The notes below the pieces were generated by a model. That model was not told the DNA's origin. It searched no databases and saw nothing but the letters and a program-made list of their open reading frames with translations. Made by a program: the position numbers and the translations under genes. Shown piece after piece: positions 15,529-23,560 of a stretch of DNA of 64,000 nt (positions are counted from its first letter, which is position 1; each line of letters begins with the position of its first letter). The DNA is from Pokkaliibacter plantistimulans. GTDB lineage: Bacteria; Pseudomonadota; Gammaproteobacteria; Pseudomonadales; Balneatricaceae. The DNA is taken from NCBI RefSeq assembly GCF_003194385.1, contig NZ_LAPT01000005.1, positions 1 to 64,000 of the forward strand, in the 5' to 3' direction.

Positions 15529-16482
15529 ATGATTGATGTACGCGTGAGTCTCTGCGCCGATGAAGCGGTGGATATCCGTCGCTTTCAGCTGGAGCCCATC
15601 AACAGCACCACCCTGCCCGCCTTTACTGCGGGCGCTCATATCGATGTTCACCTGCCCAATGGTTTAGTCAGACAGTATTCGCTGTGCAATGCCGACAGCG
15701 AAAACCATCGCTACGTTATCGGCGTACTGAAAGATCCGGCATCCCGCGGTGGCTCCAACGCCATGCATGAGCTGATCAGGCCGGGTGACGTGATCCGCAT
15801 CAGCGAGCCGCGCAATCTGTTTCCGCTGGCTGAACAGGGCAAGCGCCATCTGTTATTTGCCGGTGGCATTGGCATCACTCCCCTGCTGAGCATGGCCGAG
15901 CACCTGCACCGCCATGATCAACCCTTCGAGCTGCACTATTGCGCTCGCGCCAGTGAGCGCATGGCTTTCCGGCAGCAGCTGCAGGAGGCCGACTTTGCCA
16001 GCCGGGTGCATCTGCACTTTGATGATGGCGATGCGCAGCAGAAGCTGGATGCCGCACAACTGCTGGCCAGACCGGATGCAGATACCCATCTGTACGTCTG
16101 TGGTCCGGGTGGATTCATGGAACATGTACTGAGCACCGCACGTCAGCAGGGCTGGCCAGAAAGCCAGCTGCATCGCGAGTATTTTGCCGCCGCTCCCGTT
16201 GATCATGACGCCGAGGGCAGTTTTGAGGTGGTGCTGCAGAGCAGCGGTGTGATCTATCAGATTCCGGCAGAGCGCAGCATCGTGCAGGTGCTGGAAGCAG
16301 CTGGCGTTGATGTACCGGTATCGTGCGAGCAGGGCATCTGTGGCACCTGCCTGACCCGTGTATTGTCCGGAGAGCCGGATCATCGGGATATGTTCATGAC
16401 CGACGAAGAACACGCTGCCAATGACCAGATGACACTGTGCTGTTCTCGCTCACGCAGCGCGCGACTGGTGCTGGACTTGTAA
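15529..16482 (+). CDS. vanB: Vanillate demethylase-type reductase (FMN, NAD, plant-type 2Fe-2S)
   Basis: The product is 317 aa. The ATG at 15529 has GGAGCAGGA just upstream. The FMN domain has RQYSLCNA (about 49-56), the NAD domain has LLFAGGIGITPLLSMA (about 107-122) and YVCGPGGFM, and the C-terminal ferredoxin domain has the Cys pattern CEQGICGTC plus a distal Cys near CCS. This is the class IA oxygenase reductase layout: it moves electrons from NADH through FMN and the 2Fe-2S centre to the Rieske protein. It lies 11 bp after vanA, in one operon. Confidence 0.88.
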   Translation: MIDVRVSLCADEAVDIRRFQLEPINSTTLPAFTAGAHIDVHLPNGLVRQYSLCNADSENHRYVIGVLKDPASRGGSNAMHELIRPGDVIRISEPRNLFPLAEQGKRHLLFAGGIGITPLLSMAEHLHRHDQPFELHYCARASERMAFRQQLQEADFASRVHLHFDDGDAQQKLDAAQLLARPDADTHLYVCGPGGFMEHVLSTARQQGWPESQLHREYFAAAPVDHDAEGSFEVVLQSSGVIYQIPAERSIVQVLEAAGVDVPVSCEQGICGTCLTRVLSGEPDHRDMFMTDEEHAANDQMTLCCSRSRSARLVLDL

Positions 16483-16539
16483 TGGCGACTCATCGCGCAC
16501 GGTCAGGCATCTGACCAGCCTTCACACTCTTCACACCTT

Positions 16540-16576
16540 AGCCAGATAGCCGCCCAAGCCGGATATCTGGCTTTTT
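16540..16576 (+). terminator. Terminator of the vanAB-like operon
   Basis: AGCCAGATA / TATCTGGCT with a 15-nt loop is followed by TTTTTAA on the plus strand, 57 bp after the vanB stop. Confidence 0.75.
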
Positions 16577-16593
16577 AATGCCTGGCTACCCTG

Positions 16594-18174
16594 CTAGACC
16601 GCCTCCCACAACAGTTCTCCCAGCGATCCCTGGGGATATTCCTCCAGCTGCAGACTGGCCACCTGCTTGAGATAGTCCAGCCGCTCCTGCTGACTGGCTT
16701 CCAGCCGTGACTTCTCCACCGTACGCAGAAATTGTCTGGCCATCTGCAGACGTTTGTCACGCTGATAGGAAGAATCGCGAATCGCCTCAAGATACAACTG
16801 GGCAGCATTGAGCAAAGCGTCAGTATGATCAGGCTGCTCACGCAGAATTTGGGTGAAATACTGCATCGCCTTACCCAGATGGCCACTCTCATAGGCATGG
16901 CAGCCATGCTGCAGATAGGCGTCAATTTTGGGATTAGTCAACAGTATGTTTGGGTCCGAGGGCACATTCTGCAGCCAGCGCATGGGCGTTTCACCGGGCT
17001 GCTGCCAGATATCCAGCTGGTTAAGCTGAACCCCCTGCTCATCTGCCAGTACCCGCGCCTCGTCATGGTATTTTTCGGCCAGCTTGGGCTGCTTGGCTCC
17101 CTGATAGAAGTTACCGCGCATAAAGGCGGACTCCGCAGGTAACAGCGGGTCTTTGGGGAAAAAGCGACCAGCTTTCTTGAGTGCCAGGTCGACCTCTTTT
17201 TCCACTTCCTGCCAGTTCGCTGTGCCTGACTCCACCTTACAGCGCCCGACATCCACCAGCTGCAGAAACGGCCCCTTGGATTCGTACACTGACCCTTTAC
17301 CCAGATTGATAGCCTTGTTGAGCGCAGGCTCGGCAATTTCCCATTCCTGCCCGAGATAAGCGCAATAGCCCAGACGCTGATAGCGCAGGACGTTGTATGG
17401 GCTGAGGGTAGTGGTCTGCTGCAGGATATAACGCGCCTTAAAATAGTCGCCGCGCGCCATCTCGATCTTGATGACCATGTCATAGGCTGCCAGCAACAAC
17501 GGATTCTGACAGATCAGTTCGCCGAGAAGCTCCAGCGCCTGATCATATTCGCGCTCCTGCAAAAGGCAGAACGCCTGCATAATTACCGCTTCACGGCGGT
17601 GATACTGGGCATACACCCGCGAAAAGACCCGGGCAGCCTGAAAGTAGCGCCGATGCGCCATCAGGATTCGCCCCTTCAGCAACTGGGCCGCACAGTAATA
17701 GGGATTGGCTGGCTCGAAGTGATCACAGAGATTGAGTGCTTCTTTGACATTCTGCAACCGCAGTTGGTGCCAGATGGGCTTCAGGGCAATCTGCCGGGCA
17801 TCTAGGGCATCAAGACGGCGCTTCAGTTCCTGCGCCGAGAAAGGTTTGGTAATGATGTCATCAGGGTAGCTGTCGATCGCATGGACGATCAGATCACGCG
17901 AGGTGTCGCTGACCAGCAGCACCCAGGCGGTGCTCTCTGGCAGGATACCCTGATAGCGTGCCTCCTCCAGCAGCTGTATGCCGGTCACTTTGTCACTGTC
18001 GTTGTGACTGATGATGATGAAGTCGTAGGGCTGGTGCTGAATATGGCTGAGCAGCGCGGCCGTCGGCGCCAGGGTTTCCAGGTGATCGATGCCCAGGCTG
18101 CGCAGCATGCTCTTCATGGTGAAGCGCATGTTGCCGCTGCTATCAACAAACAGCACCTTCTTCTTGTCCAGCAT
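16594..18174 (-). CDS. Degenerate receiver domain fused to TPR repeats
   Basis: The product is 526 aa; ATG 18174 follows GGGGT, while the TTG before it is less likely. Residues 1-125 fold as a response-regulator receiver: the first strand is KVLFVDSS, the conserved Thr/Ser is in LLVSDTS, and the Lys is in TKPFS. The usual acidic pair is reduced to one Asp, and the phosphoacceptor position in DFIIISHND carries Ser rather than Asp. Residues about 140-525 are helical repeats of the TPR type (for example AAQLLKGRILMAHRRYFQAARVF). It is therefore likely a phosphorylation-independent receiver that recruits partners through the TPRs. No histidine kinase is near, and the process it controls is unknown. 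Confidence 0.8.
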   Translation of the reverse strand: MLDKKKVLFVDSSGNMRFTMKSMLRSLGIDHLETLAPTAALLSHIQHQPYDFIIISHNDSDKVTGIQLLEEARYQGILPESTAWVLLVSDTSRDLIVHAIDSYPDDIITKPFSAQELKRRLDALDARQIALKPIWHQLRLQNVKEALNLCDHFEPANPYYCAAQLLKGRILMAHRRYFQAARVFSRVYAQYHRREAVIMQAFCLLQEREYDQALELLGELICQNPLLLAAYDMVIKIEMARGDYFKARYILQQTTTLSPYNVLRYQRLGYCAYLGQEWEIAEPALNKAINLGKGSVYESKGPFLQLVDVGRCKVESGTANWQEVEKEVDLALKKAGRFFPKDPLLPAESAFMRGNFYQGAKQPKLAEKYHDEARVLADEQGVQLNQLDIWQQPGETPMRWLQNVPSDPNILLTNPKIDAYLQHGCHAYESGHLGKAMQYFTQILREQPDHTDALLNAAQLYLEAIRDSSYQRDKRLQMARQFLRTVEKSRLEASQQERLDYLKQVASLQLEEYPQGSLGELLWEAV

Positions 18175-18400
18175 CAAATCAACCCCATTCGTGGTCTTCC
18201 CATCCTTACTGGCCGTGATTAACCGCGGCCGACATCAGTCAATCTGACACACCATATCGGCGACAAACAGCAGGACTTTGATAAAAGCAGCCGTCTGCTT
18301 TCAACAGATGTCATCACTCTGCCGATACCGTGCGACTTAATGGCTAAGGTACGCGGTAGCAAGTTTCGCTACACTGGCAAAAAAAAACAGGGCACGCCCA

Positions 18401-19324
18401 ATGAGTACCGCGTTTATCAGCCATACCGACTGCGAGCTGCACGACCTTGGCCCGGACCACCCGGAGAGCCCGATCAGACTGAAAGCCATCATGCATCAGC
18501 TGAATCGCTCAGGCCTGCTTGGCGAGCTACAGACGCATAATGCCGTTCATGTTTTGCCAGAACAGATCCTGCTGGCGCACACACCACTGCACGTGCGCCG
18601 ACTGGAGCTGAAGCTGCCACAGGAAGGCGTGATCTGGACAGATGATGACACCGCGCTTTGCCCCAAATCCCTGCATGCAGCAAGTTTAGCTGCAGGTGCC
18701 AGTATTTTGGCAACCAACCGGGTGCTGTCTGGCAAAAATCGCAACGCTTTTTGCGCCATCCGTCCACCGGGGCACCATGCCGAGCATAATCTGGCGATGG
18801 GCTTTTGCTTCTATAACAATATCGCCATCGCCGCACTGCATGCCCTGCAGCACGAAGCAATCAATCGGGTTGCCATCTTTGATTTTGATGTGCATCAGGG
18901 CAACGGTACGGTCGACATCTTTAAAGATAATCCTGCCGTGCTGTTTTGCTCCACCTTCCAGCACCCTTTCTATCCGGGCCGTTATAACGACCTTGAACGC
19001 CCGAATATCATTAATTGCCCGCTCCCTGCCTTTGCTGATGGCGAGGCATTTCGTCGTGCCTTCTCAGAGCGATGCCTGCCCGCACTGGAGGCCCATGCGC
19101 CTGACATGATATTCATTTCTGCGGGCTTTGATGCCCACTGGAATGACCCGATGGCAGATATGCGCCTGAATGAAGAGGACTATCTGTGGATCACACGCCA
19201 GCTTATGGCACTGGCCGACAGGTATAGCCAAGGACGCATCGTGTCGATCCTGGAAGGCGGCTACAACCCGACGGCCCTGGCCTACTCTGTACAGGCGCAC
19301 CTTGAAGGACTGCTCGGCGGTTAA
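18401..19324 (+). CDS. Histone deacetylase-family deacetylase
   Basis: The product is 307 aa, the full length of bacterial class II HDAC-like amidohydrolases. It has the zinc-site motifs RPPGHHAEH (about 124-132; the tandem His is the charge relay), IFDFDVHQGNGT (about 163-174; Asp and His zinc ligands) and SAGFDAHWNDP (third Asp ligand), and ends with LEGGYN, which carries the transition-state Tyr. Substrates in bacteria are acetylated polyamines, acetoin-linked enzymes or acyl-lysines; the sequence does not decide. The gene stands alone between the receiver-TPR gene, which is divergent, and thiI, which is convergent. Confidence 0.88.
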   Translation: MSTAFISHTDCELHDLGPDHPESPIRLKAIMHQLNRSGLLGELQTHNAVHVLPEQILLAHTPLHVRRLELKLPQEGVIWTDDDTALCPKSLHAASLAAGASILATNRVLSGKNRNAFCAIRPPGHHAEHNLAMGFCFYNNIAIAALHALQHEAINRVAIFDFDVHQGNGTVDIFKDNPAVLFCSTFQHPFYPGRYNDLERPNIINCPLPAFADGEAFRRAFSERCLPALEAHAPDMIFISAGFDAHWNDPMADMRLNEEDYLWITRQLMALADRYSQGRIVSILEGGYNPTALAYSVQAHLEGLLGG

Positions 19325-19363
19325 TAGACGTCAGAAAGCAGGTATGCACGCAACAGAAACGAA

Positions 19364-19387
19364 AACGGGAAGCCTGAGCTTCCCGTT
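19364..19387 (-). terminator. Terminator between the deacetylase gene and thiI
   Basis: A 10-bp stem AACGGGAAGC / GCTTCCCGTT with loop CTGA lies between two convergent genes. On the minus strand it leads into TTCGTTTC, so it mainly ends thiI transcripts. Confidence 0.7.
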
Positions 19388-19406
19388 CTGAAAACCGGCA
19401 GTCGAA

Positions 19407-20870
19407 TTACTTGCTGCCGTAAACCCCTACATTGACGTGACCTGCATCGTGCAGATACAGCGCATGCAGTTTGCTCATGACACCGCGGTCACAATAGAGC
19501 AGGTACTGTTGCTCCTGATCCAGTTCAGGAAAACGCGTACTGAGCTGATAGAAAGGAATATGCACCACTTCGGCATCCAGTGTGAGCGGAGATTTCTCCT
19601 GCTCGGTCGGATGGCGAATATCGATCACCACCGCATCTTCTTTTGCCTCGAACTGATCCAGTTCAGCCTGAGGTTTGAGATCCTTCAGCACCTGATCGAT
19701 TTTCAGCACCTGCGAACGCTCAATGGCCCGGCGGATCACTTCCATATCCAGCTTAGCCTCTTCCTCCAGCACCTTGTCAGGACGTGCCTTCACAGTAGGC
19801 CGGTCTGAAATGACACCGCAGTACTCCGGCATGGAAGCCGCCATATCAAAGGTGCCAATAGCCTTGGCCTGATTGATGATGTCCTGCTTGTCAGACACGA
19901 TCAGCGGACGCACCACCAGACGCTCACTGGCATTGTCGATGATATTGAGGTTAGTCAGGGTCTGACTGGAGACCTGCGCAATGCTCTCACCTGTGACCAG
20001 GGTGTTAACGTGCAAACGAGAAGCCACACGATTACCGGCCCGCATCATCATGCGCTTGAGAATAACCCCCATCAGCGAATGATTGACCTTGGTCAGAATC
20101 TCAGCCACCACCTCATCAAAGGGAACAGAGACAAAGTAAACCTTGGCCACGGAACCGTATTGCTTCCAGATATGATGCGCAATCTGTCGCACACCGATCT
20201 CGTGTGCTGAGCCGCCCAGATTAAAGAAGCAGAAATGCGTCTTGCAGCCACGCTTCATGGTCAGGTAGGTTGCCACCGCAGAGTCGAAGCCGCCGGACAT
20301 CAACGACACCACATCTTCCTGCGATCCCAGTGGGTAGCCACCCATGCCGGGCTCACGCTCGGTCTCGATAAAGACTTTCTGGTGGCGCACTTCCAGACGC
20401 ACCTGCACGTCAGGACGACGCAAATCAACAGAACGCGCCTCGGTTAACTGCATCAGTGCACCACCCAGATGCCGCTCCCAGTCCAGCGAGGAGAAATCAT
20501 GCTGACCCACGCGACGCACTCGCATGGCGAAGCTCTTCCCCTTCAGGCGCTCGCTGTTTGCAGCAACCAGATGGGGAATAATCTCCTCTGCGGTGGTCAG
20601 GGGGAACTCCAGCACCTGCTGGAAATAGGCAATACCGGGATTGCGACGCAGGACATCCCGTGCATCCTCAGCAGTGATGGCCGGGTTGTGAATCAGTATC
20701 TCAATATAGTCCCAGTGGCTGAGCACTTCCGTCCCGGCACCTTGAGCGACCTGCTCGCCAAGATCCTTGAACTGAATACGCAGATTGGAAGCCAGTCGTT
20801 TGCAGAAACGCTGACGCACAGAGCGACTTTTGATGGTGATCTCAGGGAACAGCTTGACGATGAACTTCAT
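19407..20870 (-). CDS. thiI: tRNA 4-thiouridine synthetase / thiamine sulfur carrier enzyme
   Basis: The product is 487 aa, close to the 482 of E. coli. The ATG at 20870 gives MKFIVKLFPEITIKS, the family N-terminus; an upstream in-frame extension is not conserved. It has a ferredoxin-like and THUMP region (about 1-165), a PP-loop SGGFDS (about 191-196) that adenylates U8 of tRNA, MPEYCGVIS with the disulfide-forming Cys, and a C-terminal rhodanese domain with the persulfide Cys in LLYCDRGVMS. The rhodanese extension marks the enterobacterial-type enzyme that serves both s4U and thiamine thiazole synthesis. It is a single gene with a terminator at its end. Confidence 0.95.
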   Translation of the reverse strand: MKFIVKLFPEITIKSRSVRQRFCKRLASNLRIQFKDLGEQVAQGAGTEVLSHWDYIEILIHNPAITAEDARDVLRRNPGIAYFQQVLEFPLTTAEEIIPHLVAANSERLKGKSFAMRVRRVGQHDFSSLDWERHLGGALMQLTEARSVDLRRPDVQVRLEVRHQKVFIETEREPGMGGYPLGSQEDVVSLMSGGFDSAVATYLTMKRGCKTHFCFFNLGGSAHEIGVRQIAHHIWKQYGSVAKVYFVSVPFDEVVAEILTKVNHSLMGVILKRMMMRAGNRVASRLHVNTLVTGESIAQVSSQTLTNLNIIDNASERLVVRPLIVSDKQDIINQAKAIGTFDMAASMPEYCGVISDRPTVKARPDKVLEEEAKLDMEVIRRAIERSQVLKIDQVLKDLKPQAELDQFEAKEDAVVIDIRHPTEQEKSPLTLDAEVVHIPFYQLSTRFPELDQEQQYLLYCDRGVMSKLHALYLHDAGHVNVGVYGSK

Positions 20871-21043
20871 GGTATCGAGGCAGTATCTGGTTAAAAAAGC
20901 GGCACATTGTATCAGGCTTGAACGCACCTGGCAGCCAAAATTACCGGGATCTGACGATAACCAAAAAGAAGAAACATAAGACAACCAGCTACGAATCAGC
21001 TGAAGTCTATAAGTTAGATAAACAGGGAGGATATAAAAAGGAG

Positions 21044-21120
21044 TGGCGCGCTCGAGAGGATTCGAACCTCTGACCGCCTGGTTCGTAGCCAGGTACTCTA
21101 TCCAGCTGAGCTACGAGCGC
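21044..21120 (-). tRNA. tRNA-Arg(ACG), copy 1
   Basis: A 77-nt cloverleaf with encoded CCA, acceptor stem GCGCTCG/CGAGCGC, anticodon loop CTACGAA and T-loop TTCGAAT. The ACG anticodon becomes ICG and reads CGU, CGC and CGA. It is the last gene of a tandem array on the minus strand. Confidence 0.97.
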
Positions 21121-21163
21121 GCAACGTATAACGATGTACAACAGACGGATCACGATGATGAAG

Positions 21164-21240
21164 TGGCGCGCTCGAGAGGATTCGAACCTCTGACCGCCTG
21201 GTTCGTAGCCAGGTACTCTATCCAGCTGAGCTACGAGCGC
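21164..21240 (-). tRNA. tRNA-Arg(ACG), copy 2
   Basis: Identical over the 77-nt gene to the copy at 21044-21120, with CCA encoded. The spacer to that copy is 43 bp and unlike the other spacers. Confidence 0.97.
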
Positions 21241-21282
21241 ACAACGATATCATATTGATGTAACACTACACATTCACACTGT

Positions 21283-21359
21283 TGGCGCGCTCGAGAGGAT
21301 TCGAACCTCTGACCGCCTGGTTCGTAGCCAGGTACTCTATCCAGCTGAGCTACGAGCGC
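21283..21359 (-). tRNA. tRNA-Arg(ACG), copy 3
   Basis: Same 77-nt sequence and ACG anticodon as its neighbours, CCA encoded, spacer 42 bp. Confidence 0.97.
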
Positions 21360-21385
21360 GCTGCAGTGTAAAACGTTTTCAGTTA

Positions 21386-21462
21386 TGGCGCGCTCGAGAG
21401 GATTCGAACCTCTGACCGCCTGGTTCGTAGCCAGGTACTCTATCCAGCTGAGCTACGAGCGC
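21386..21462 (-). tRNA. tRNA-Arg(ACG), copy 4
   Basis: Same 77-nt sequence and ACG anticodon, CCA encoded. The spacer on its left is only 26 bp, too short for a separate promoter, so co-transcription is expected. Confidence 0.97.
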
Positions 21463-21489
21463 AACACGATAACTGAGACTTGTTTGAGA

Positions 21490-21566
21490 TGGCGCGCTCG
21501 AGAGGATTCGAACCTCTGACCGCCTGGTTCGTAGCCAGGTACTCTATCCAGCTGAGCTACGAGCGC
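21490..21566 (-). tRNA. tRNA-Arg(ACG), copy 5
   Basis: Same 77-nt sequence and ACG anticodon, CCA encoded. It lies just after the hairpin that separates it from the variant sixth copy. Confidence 0.97.
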
Positions 21567-21583
21567 TTCAAACTCAAACAAAA

Positions 21584-21610
21584 AAGGTTTGCTTAACTTC
21601 TGCAAACCTT
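21584..21610 (-). terminator. Terminator-like hairpin inside the tRNA array
   Basis: AAGGTTTGC / GCAAACCTT with a 9-nt loop is followed on the minus strand by TTTTTTG. It sits between the sixth and fifth tRNA-Arg genes and could reduce read-through from the tRNA-Ser promoter into the tandem copies. Confidence 0.7.
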
Positions 21611-21615
21611 GCACA

Positions 21616-21692
21616 TGGCGCGCCCGAGAGGATTCGAACCTCTGACCGCCTGGTTCGTAGCCAGGTACTCTATCCAGCTGAGCTACGGGCGC
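21616..21692 (-). tRNA. tRNA-Arg(ACG), variant copy 6
   Basis: Same body and ACG anticodon as the other five, but the acceptor stem is GCGCCCG/CGGGCGC: one U-A pair is replaced by C-G on both strands, so pairing is kept. It lies 6 bp after tRNA-Ser and before the internal terminator. Confidence 0.97.
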
Positions 21693-21698
21693 TTTGTG

Positions 21699-21788
21699 TG
21701 GCGGAGAGTGAGGGATTCGAACCCTCGATAGAGTTTCCCCTATACACCCTTAGCAGGGGTGCGCCTTCAGCCACTCGGCCAACTCTCC
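21699..21788 (-). tRNA. tRNA-Ser(GCU)
   Basis: A 90-nt gene with encoded CCA, acceptor stem GGAGAGT/ACTCTCC, a long variable arm and anticodon loop CTGCTAA, giving anticodon GCU for AGC/AGU. It is the first tRNA of the cluster downstream of csrA, an order also seen in pseudomonads. Confidence 0.97.
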
Positions 21789-21838
21789 AAACAACGCGGC
21801 GAATATTACCGCATTGATTTTAAAAAGAAAAGAAAATT

Positions 21839-22036
21839 TTACGATTCAGAGGAGCCAGATTCCTGATCCTGTTTTTCTTTCTGAATACGTTGATAAATCT
21901 CTTCTCGATGAACAGACACATCCTTAGGTGCATTGACGCCAATGCGCACTTGGTTGCCTTTTACGCCCAATACGGTAACGGTGACATCATCACCAACCAT
22001 CAGGGTCTCACCTACGCGACGGGTAAGAATCAGCAT
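21839..22036 (-). CDS. csrA: Carbon storage regulator, RNA-binding translational regulator
   Basis: The product is 65 aa. [24 protein letters not shown] is the conserved first half, and [10 protein letters not shown] contains the RNA-binding Arg near residue 44. CsrA dimers bind GGA-containing leaders and repress or stabilise mRNAs for carbon flux, motility and biofilm. The ATG has GGAG upstream. The last ten residues ([10 protein letters not shown]) are a polar tail. It sits between lysC and tRNA-Ser, as in pseudomonads (rsmA). Confidence 0.97.
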   Translation of the reverse strand: MLILTRRVGETLMVGDDVTVTVLGVKGNQVRIGVNAPKDVSVHREEIYQRIQKEKQDQESGSSES

Positions 22037-22250
22037 CTCCGTTCTCCTTACTTGTTTCCTCTGCCATGCGGCTTAGCTCCAGCTCCCGCATTGATTAGAC
22101 TTAGCTATCGATCCAGACAACTTCAAGCCTAGATGCGGGCATGGAATTGTATGCAGGCCACGCTGACACTGTGAAGTAAAAAACCCCACATTTTTGTAGT
22201 GCAGCGTTAACCTGCGTAACGAAAATGCTGACTCGTGATAACAAAAAGTA

Positions 22251-23486
22251 TTATTCAGCGATGGTATCGACTTTATCCAGCTCAAAGGCTGAGTGCAGTG
22301 CGCGAACCGCCAGCTCCAGATACTTCTCGGCGATAACAACCGAGACCTTGATCTCAGAGGTGGAAATCATCTGGATATTGATCCCTTCATGAGCCAGTGC
22401 AGCAAACATCTTGCTGGCTACACCTGCATGAGAGCGCATACCTACGCCGACGATAGATACCTTAGCGATCTTGTTGTTACCGCTCACTTCTCGAGCACCC
22501 AATTCAGCACAAATACGCTGCAGGATATCTTTGGTCTTGTCGAAGTCGTTGCGGTGAACAGTGAAGGTAAAATCGGTGGTCTGATCGGCGGCCACGTTCT
22601 GCACGATCATGTCGACTTCAATATTGGCATCGCTCACGGGCCCGAGAATCTTGTAGGCCACACCGGGGATATCAGGCACACCCAGAACAGTCAACTTGGC
22701 CTCATCACGGTTAAAGGCAATACCGGAAATGATAGGCTTTTCCACAGTGTCTTCTTCCTCTAAGGTAATCAGGGTGCCAGGGCCATCCGCAAAACTGGAA
22801 AGCACACGTAGCGGTACATTGTATTTGCCGGCGAACTCAACGGAACGAATCTGCAGCACTTTCGAGCCGAGACTGGCCATTTCCAGCATTTCTTCGAAGG
22901 TAATCTTGTCCAGACGACGGGCTGTATCCACTACACGGGGATCGGTTGTATATACACCGTCAACATCAGTATAGATCTGGCACTCATCAGCCTTGAGCGC
23001 AGCAGCCAGAGCAACACCGGTCGTATCGGAACCGCCACGCCCCAGCGTGGTGATACTGCCGTTGTCGTCCACACCCTGGAAGCCAGCAACGATGACAACT
23101 CGACCTTCCGCCAGATCCTGACGAATACGCTGATCATCAATATGCTGGATTCGCGCTTTGCCATAGGCACTGTCGGTGCGGATTGAAACCTGGGCGCCGG
23201 TGTAGGAGCGGGCAGGCACACCACGCTTCTCCAACGCAATAGCCAGCAAGCCAATAGTGACCTGCTCGCCGGTCGACATAATCACATCCATCTCACGAGT
23301 ACTGGGCTCGTCGGTAATCGACTTGGCCAGTTGAATCAGACGGTTGGTTTCACCAGACATGGCCGAGACAACGATTACCAGATCATGTCCCTGCTCACGG
23401 AATCCTTTTACCTTTTCGGCAACTGCCTCGATGCGCTCCACTGAGCCCACCGAAGTGCCGCCGTACTTCTGCACATACAATGCCAT
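22251..23486 (-). CDS. lysC: Aspartate kinase
   Basis: The product is 411 aa. ATG 23486 gives MALYVQKYGGTSVG, the family start; a TTG 18 bases earlier is less likely. The kinase domain has KYGGTSVG (about 7-14) and TLGRGGSDTT (about 170-179); two ACT domains follow from about 265. This is the non-fused, lysine/threonine-sensitive type that makes aspartyl-phosphate for lysine, threonine and methionine. It is followed by csrA with a 214-bp gap in which no terminator is clear. alaS lies 74 bp upstream and may share the transcript. Confidence 0.95.
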   Translation of the reverse strand: MALYVQKYGGTSVGSVERIEAVAEKVKGFREQGHDLVIVVSAMSGETNRLIQLAKSITDEPSTREMDVIMSTGEQVTIGLLAIALEKRGVPARSYTGAQVSIRTDSAYGKARIQHIDDQRIRQDLAEGRVVIVAGFQGVDDNGSITTLGRGGSDTTGVALAAALKADECQIYTDVDGVYTTDPRVVDTARRLDKITFEEMLEMASLGSKVLQIRSVEFAGKYNVPLRVLSSFADGPGTLITLEEEDTVEKPIISGIAFNRDEAKLTVLGVPDIPGVAYKILGPVSDANIEVDMIVQNVAADQTTDFTFTVHRNDFDKTKDILQRICAELGAREVSGNNKIAKVSIVGVGMRSHAGVASKMFAALAHEGINIQMISTSEIKVSVVIAEKYLELAVRALHSAFELDKVDTIAE

Positions 23487-23560
23487 TTTTTTAGTTTTCC
23501 CCAACAGGAATGGCCGGAATAAATTCCGGCCTTTTCTTCACAGTTCTAGCAATCGCAACC

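Noticed and set aside
21044-21692. Regularly spaced identical repeats resembling a CRISPR array
   Set aside because: The repeats are 77 nt and fold as tRNA-Arg with encoded CCA; spacers vary from 26 to 49 bp and no cas gene is present.
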